The notes under the pieces are model-generated. The model was not told where the DNA came from and did not search any database. It saw only the letters and a list, made by a program, of their open reading frames with translations. A stretch of 7,343 bases of DNA from Acidobacteriota bacterium (GTDB lineage Bacteria > Acidobacteriota > Vicinamibacteria > Vicinamibacterales > 2-12-FULL-66-21), in assembly GCA_013694845.1 (NCBI GenBank), contig JACDBQ010000824.1, positions 1-7,343 of the forward strand, read 5' to 3'. Below are positions 6,017-7,343 of this stretch, piece after piece. The translations under genes were made by a program, and so were the position numbers. Each line of letters begins with the position of its first letter. The stretch's first letter is position 1.

Positions 6017-6760
6017 ATGTCCTTCTTCAAGTCCAGTCAGCCGGTGCGCCAGCCGGACGTCCTGACGTCCGAGGCCGCCGTGGCGCCCCACGCGCTGATC
6101 GCCTTCAGGAACATCGAAAAGTCCTACGCTCACGGCACGAGCCGCACGTATGTGCTGCGGCGGATCAACGTGGACATCAAGGACGGGGAGTTCGTCTCCA
6201 TCATGGGGCCGTCGGGCGCCGGTAAGTCGACGTTGCTCCACATTATCGGTATGCACGATTCGGCGTGGACCGGGGAATATTACTTTCTCGATCAGCCGGT
6301 ACACAAGCTGGCCGCCAAGGACCGCGCGCGCCTGCATAAACAGCACATCGGCTTCGTGTTCCAGAGTTACCACCTGCTCGATCACCTCACGGTCTACGAG
6401 AACCTCGACATCCCGCTGTCCTACCGGGACATCAAGAAGGGGGAACGCGAGAGCCTCGTCGGCGACATCCTCGACAAGTTCTCGATCGTGGGGAAGAAGG
6501 ACCTCTATCCCAATCAGCTGTCAGGCGGTCAGCAGCAGCTGGTCGCAGTCGCGCGAGCGGTGATCTCCAGCCCGAAAGTGATTCTCGCGGACGAACCCAC
6601 CGGCAATCTGCACTCGAGTCAGGGGCGCGAGATCATGGAACTCTTCAAGAAATTGAACGAGAGCGGCACCACGATCATCCAGGTCACGCACTCGGAGGCC
6701 AATGCCGCCTACGGCAGTCGCGTGATCAATCTGAGAGACGGATGGATCGTGGATGAGTAG
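6017..6760 (+). CDS. MacB/LolD-type ABC transporter ATP-binding protein
   Basis: This 247-residue cytoplasmic ATPase probably drives the permease encoded upstream. Motifs in order are Walker A GPSGAGKST (64-72), Q-loop Q116 in FVFQSYHL, signature LSGGQ (168-172), Walker B VILADEP (188-194, catalytic E193) and the H-loop H225 in QVTHSE. All residues needed for hydrolysis are present. Two departures from the usual MacB/LolD pattern are visible. The base after LSGGQQQ is Leu (175) instead of the common Arg. The D-loop reads GNLHS, with His199 where Asp is usual. I recall similar variants in acidobacterial homologues, so these may define a subfamily and not decay. The N-terminus has about 27 extra residues before LIAFRNIEKSY. 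The gene ends 14 nt from the convergent RRM gene. Confidence 0.95.
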   Translation: MSFFKSSQPVRQPDVLTSEAAVAPHALIAFRNIEKSYAHGTSRTYVLRRINVDIKDGEFVSIMGPSGAGKSTLLHIIGMHDSAWTGEYYFLDQPVHKLAAKDRARLHKQHIGFVFQSYHLLDHLTVYENLDIPLSYRDIKKGERESLVGDILDKFSIVGKKDLYPNQLSGGQQQLVAVARAVISSPKVILADEPTGNLHSSQGREIMELFKKLNESGTTIIQVTHSEANAAYGSRVINLRDGWIVDE

Positions 6761-6768
6761 ATGACAAT

Positions 6769-6782
6769 GCTGGTTCACCAGC
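6769..6782. terminator. Dyad between convergent genes, possible bidirectional terminator
   Basis: GCTGGT (6769-6774) and ACCAGC (6777-6782) are perfect complements; as a hairpin this gives a 5-bp stem with a 4-nt loop. It sits 8 nt after the ATPase stop and overlaps the stop codon and last two codons of the RRM gene on the other strand. There is no T-run on either side, so intrinsic termination would be weak. It is the only hairpin in the 14-nt gap between the two stop codons. Confidence 0.35.
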
Positions 6783-7155
6783 GCGGCTCTTTACGCCGGC
6801 CCCCGGAAAAATCTTCGCTCTCGAAATTCCGGTTCCCGCCGCCGCTGCGGTTCCCGCCGGCGCCGCGGTTGCCCCCTCCACCGGCGTAGCCGCCCCCGCC
6901 ACCCTCGGCCTTCGGACGCGCTTCGTTCACGACGAGTGCCCGTCCGTCCATCTGATGCTCGTTGAATTGAGTGACGGCCTTCTGCGCGTCCTCATCCGAC
7001 GTCATCTCCACAAAGGCGAAACCGCGCGCGCGACCGGTCGCCATGTCTCGCATCACGCGGACGTTGTCGACCTGGCCCGCGCCGCTGAAGAGCTCGGTCA
7101 GCTGATCCTCGGTAACCGAGTACGGAAGGTTTCCGACGTAAAGTCTCCTACCCAT
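6775..7155 (-). CDS. Glycine-rich RRM RNA-binding protein
   Basis: This 126-residue protein has one RNA recognition motif at about residues 3-80, with RNP2 LYVGNL (5-10) and RNP1 RGFAFVEM (44-51). Both carry the aromatic residues (Y6, F46, F48) that stack on RNA bases. A low-complexity tail (85-107) is rich in Gly, Asn and Arg, followed by an acidic patch (FESEDF) and a basic end RRKEPRW. The layout matches the small bacterial and cyanobacterial Rbp proteins, many of which are cold- or stress-induced and bind single-stranded RNA. The specific target is unknown. The start is ATG at 7155 with GGGAG about 11 nt upstream. The gene is probably monocistronic: it converges on the ATPase gene and diverges from the lipoprotein gene. 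Confidence 0.94.
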   Translation of the reverse strand: MGRRLYVGNLPYSVTEDQLTELFSGAGQVDNVRVMRDMATGRARGFAFVEMTSDEDAQKAVTQFNEHQMDGRALVVNEARPKAEGGGGGYAGGGGNRGAGGNRSGGGNRNFESEDFSGGRRKEPRW

Positions 7156-7208
7156 GCTGTCACTTACTCCCGGGATGATGCGTGTAGAGTGGTTACGTTG
7201 CGTCGGAC

Positions 7209-7217
7209 TGTATAGCA
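7209..7217 (-). promoter_or_regulatory. Candidate extended -10 promoter of the RRM gene
   Basis: On the minus strand the sequence TGCTATACA fits an extended -10 element (TGnTATAnT-like). It lies 53 nt upstream of the RRM start codon and would give a leader of roughly 45 nt. No -35 match is present at the usual distance; that position is occupied by a GC-rich dyad (7223-7241). It is a weak call in a GC-rich genome whose sigma factor preference is unknown. Confidence 0.25.
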
Positions 7218-7222
7218 GATCG

Positions 7223-7241
7223 CGTGCCGCCCGGGCGCACG
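7223..7241. repeat. GC-rich dyad in the divergent intergenic region
   Basis: CGTGC (7223-7227) pairs with GCACG (7237-7241) around the perfect 8-bp palindrome GCCCGGGC (7229-7236), with one unpaired C at 7228. It lies between the divergent RRM and lipoprotein genes and would cover the -35 position of the candidate RRM promoter. It could be an operator or a simple GC-rich hairpin. Confidence 0.4.
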
Positions 7242-7279
7242 AGCTTTACGGACCTCTATAGCCGAGCTACAGTGGACGG

Positions 7280-7343
7280 GTGCGCCATTTCGTCCTCCTT
7301 GTTGTCATCAGCGCCGCCATTTCGGGGGGCTGCTCCCGCGATC
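7280..7343 (+). CDS. N-terminal fragment of a probable lipoprotein
   Basis: Twenty-one codons are visible before the window ends. From a GTG start they read MRHFVLLVVISAAISGGCSRD. This is a lipoprotein signal peptide: a basic n-region (R2, H3), a hydrophobic core (F4-I14), and a lipobox-like SGGC with the lipidated Cys at 18. Asp is not at +2 (Ser is), so sorting to the outer membrane is possible. A weak GGAC-type purine stretch precedes the start. The rest of the protein, and so its function, lies outside the window. Another GTG at 7272 opens a different frame but gives no signal peptide. Confidence 0.6.
   Translation, partial: MRHFVLLVVISAAISGGCSRD

Noticed and set aside
7272..7343. Alternative GTG start at 7272 in another frame for the last gene
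   Set aside because: The resulting peptide has no signal peptide or recognisable feature, whereas the 7280 frame gives a coherent lipoprotein signal.

Overview
The window looks like a chromosomal segment from a GC-rich soil or sediment bacterium, most likely Acidobacteriota (Vicinamibacteria-like). The main reasons are an 801-residue duplicated MacB/FtsX permease of the ADOP type (acidobacterial duplicated orphan permease), a LytS/LytTR two-component pair, a glycine-rich RRM protein, GTG starts, and short G-rich heptamer tandem repeats between genes. This placement is inferred from gene content; no rRNA or other marker gene is present.

Region 1 (1-2611, minus strand) is a compact three-gene operon read right to left. 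It encodes a LiaF-like membrane protein (1931-2611), a LytS-type histidine kinase (824-1924, 6 nt downstream) and a LytTR response regulator (82-831, 8 nt overlap). The order matches liaF-liaS-liaR, but the kinase and regulator are of the Lyt class. It is probably an envelope-stress or membrane-perturbation sensor. A heptamer array (2-71) follows the last gene.

Region 2 (2612-3360) holds a second heptamer block (about 2731-2765) framed by short inverted repeats, and a minus-strand gene for an unrecognised 192-residue exported protein (2782-3360).

Region 3 (3361-3547) is a 187-bp divergent intergenic stretch with three short dyads in a row. The last resembles the GGGGTCnGACCCC palindrome that is dispersed in many genomes.

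Region 4 (3548-6760, plus strand) encodes the ADOP permease followed 63 nt later by a MacB/LolD-type ABC ATPase. These two probably form a working exporter or envelope-remodelling ABC system. The permease is therefore not an orphan here, although no MacA-type adaptor is visible.

Region 5 (6761-7343): an RRM RNA-binding protein gene (6775-7155, minus) converges on the ATPase gene with only 14 nt between stop codons, and a perfect dyad overlaps its stop. A 124-bp divergent region with a GC-rich dyad then leads to the first 21 codons of a probable lipoprotein gene (7280 onward, cut by the window end).

I see no CRISPR array, tRNA, rRNA, transposase gene or phage gene. No intergenic stretch exceeds 300 bases. 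The most notable items are the heptamer/G-quadruplex blocks just 3' of two minus-strand genes, the LiaF-Lyt hybrid operon, and the ADOP-ATPase pairing with altered ATPase motifs.
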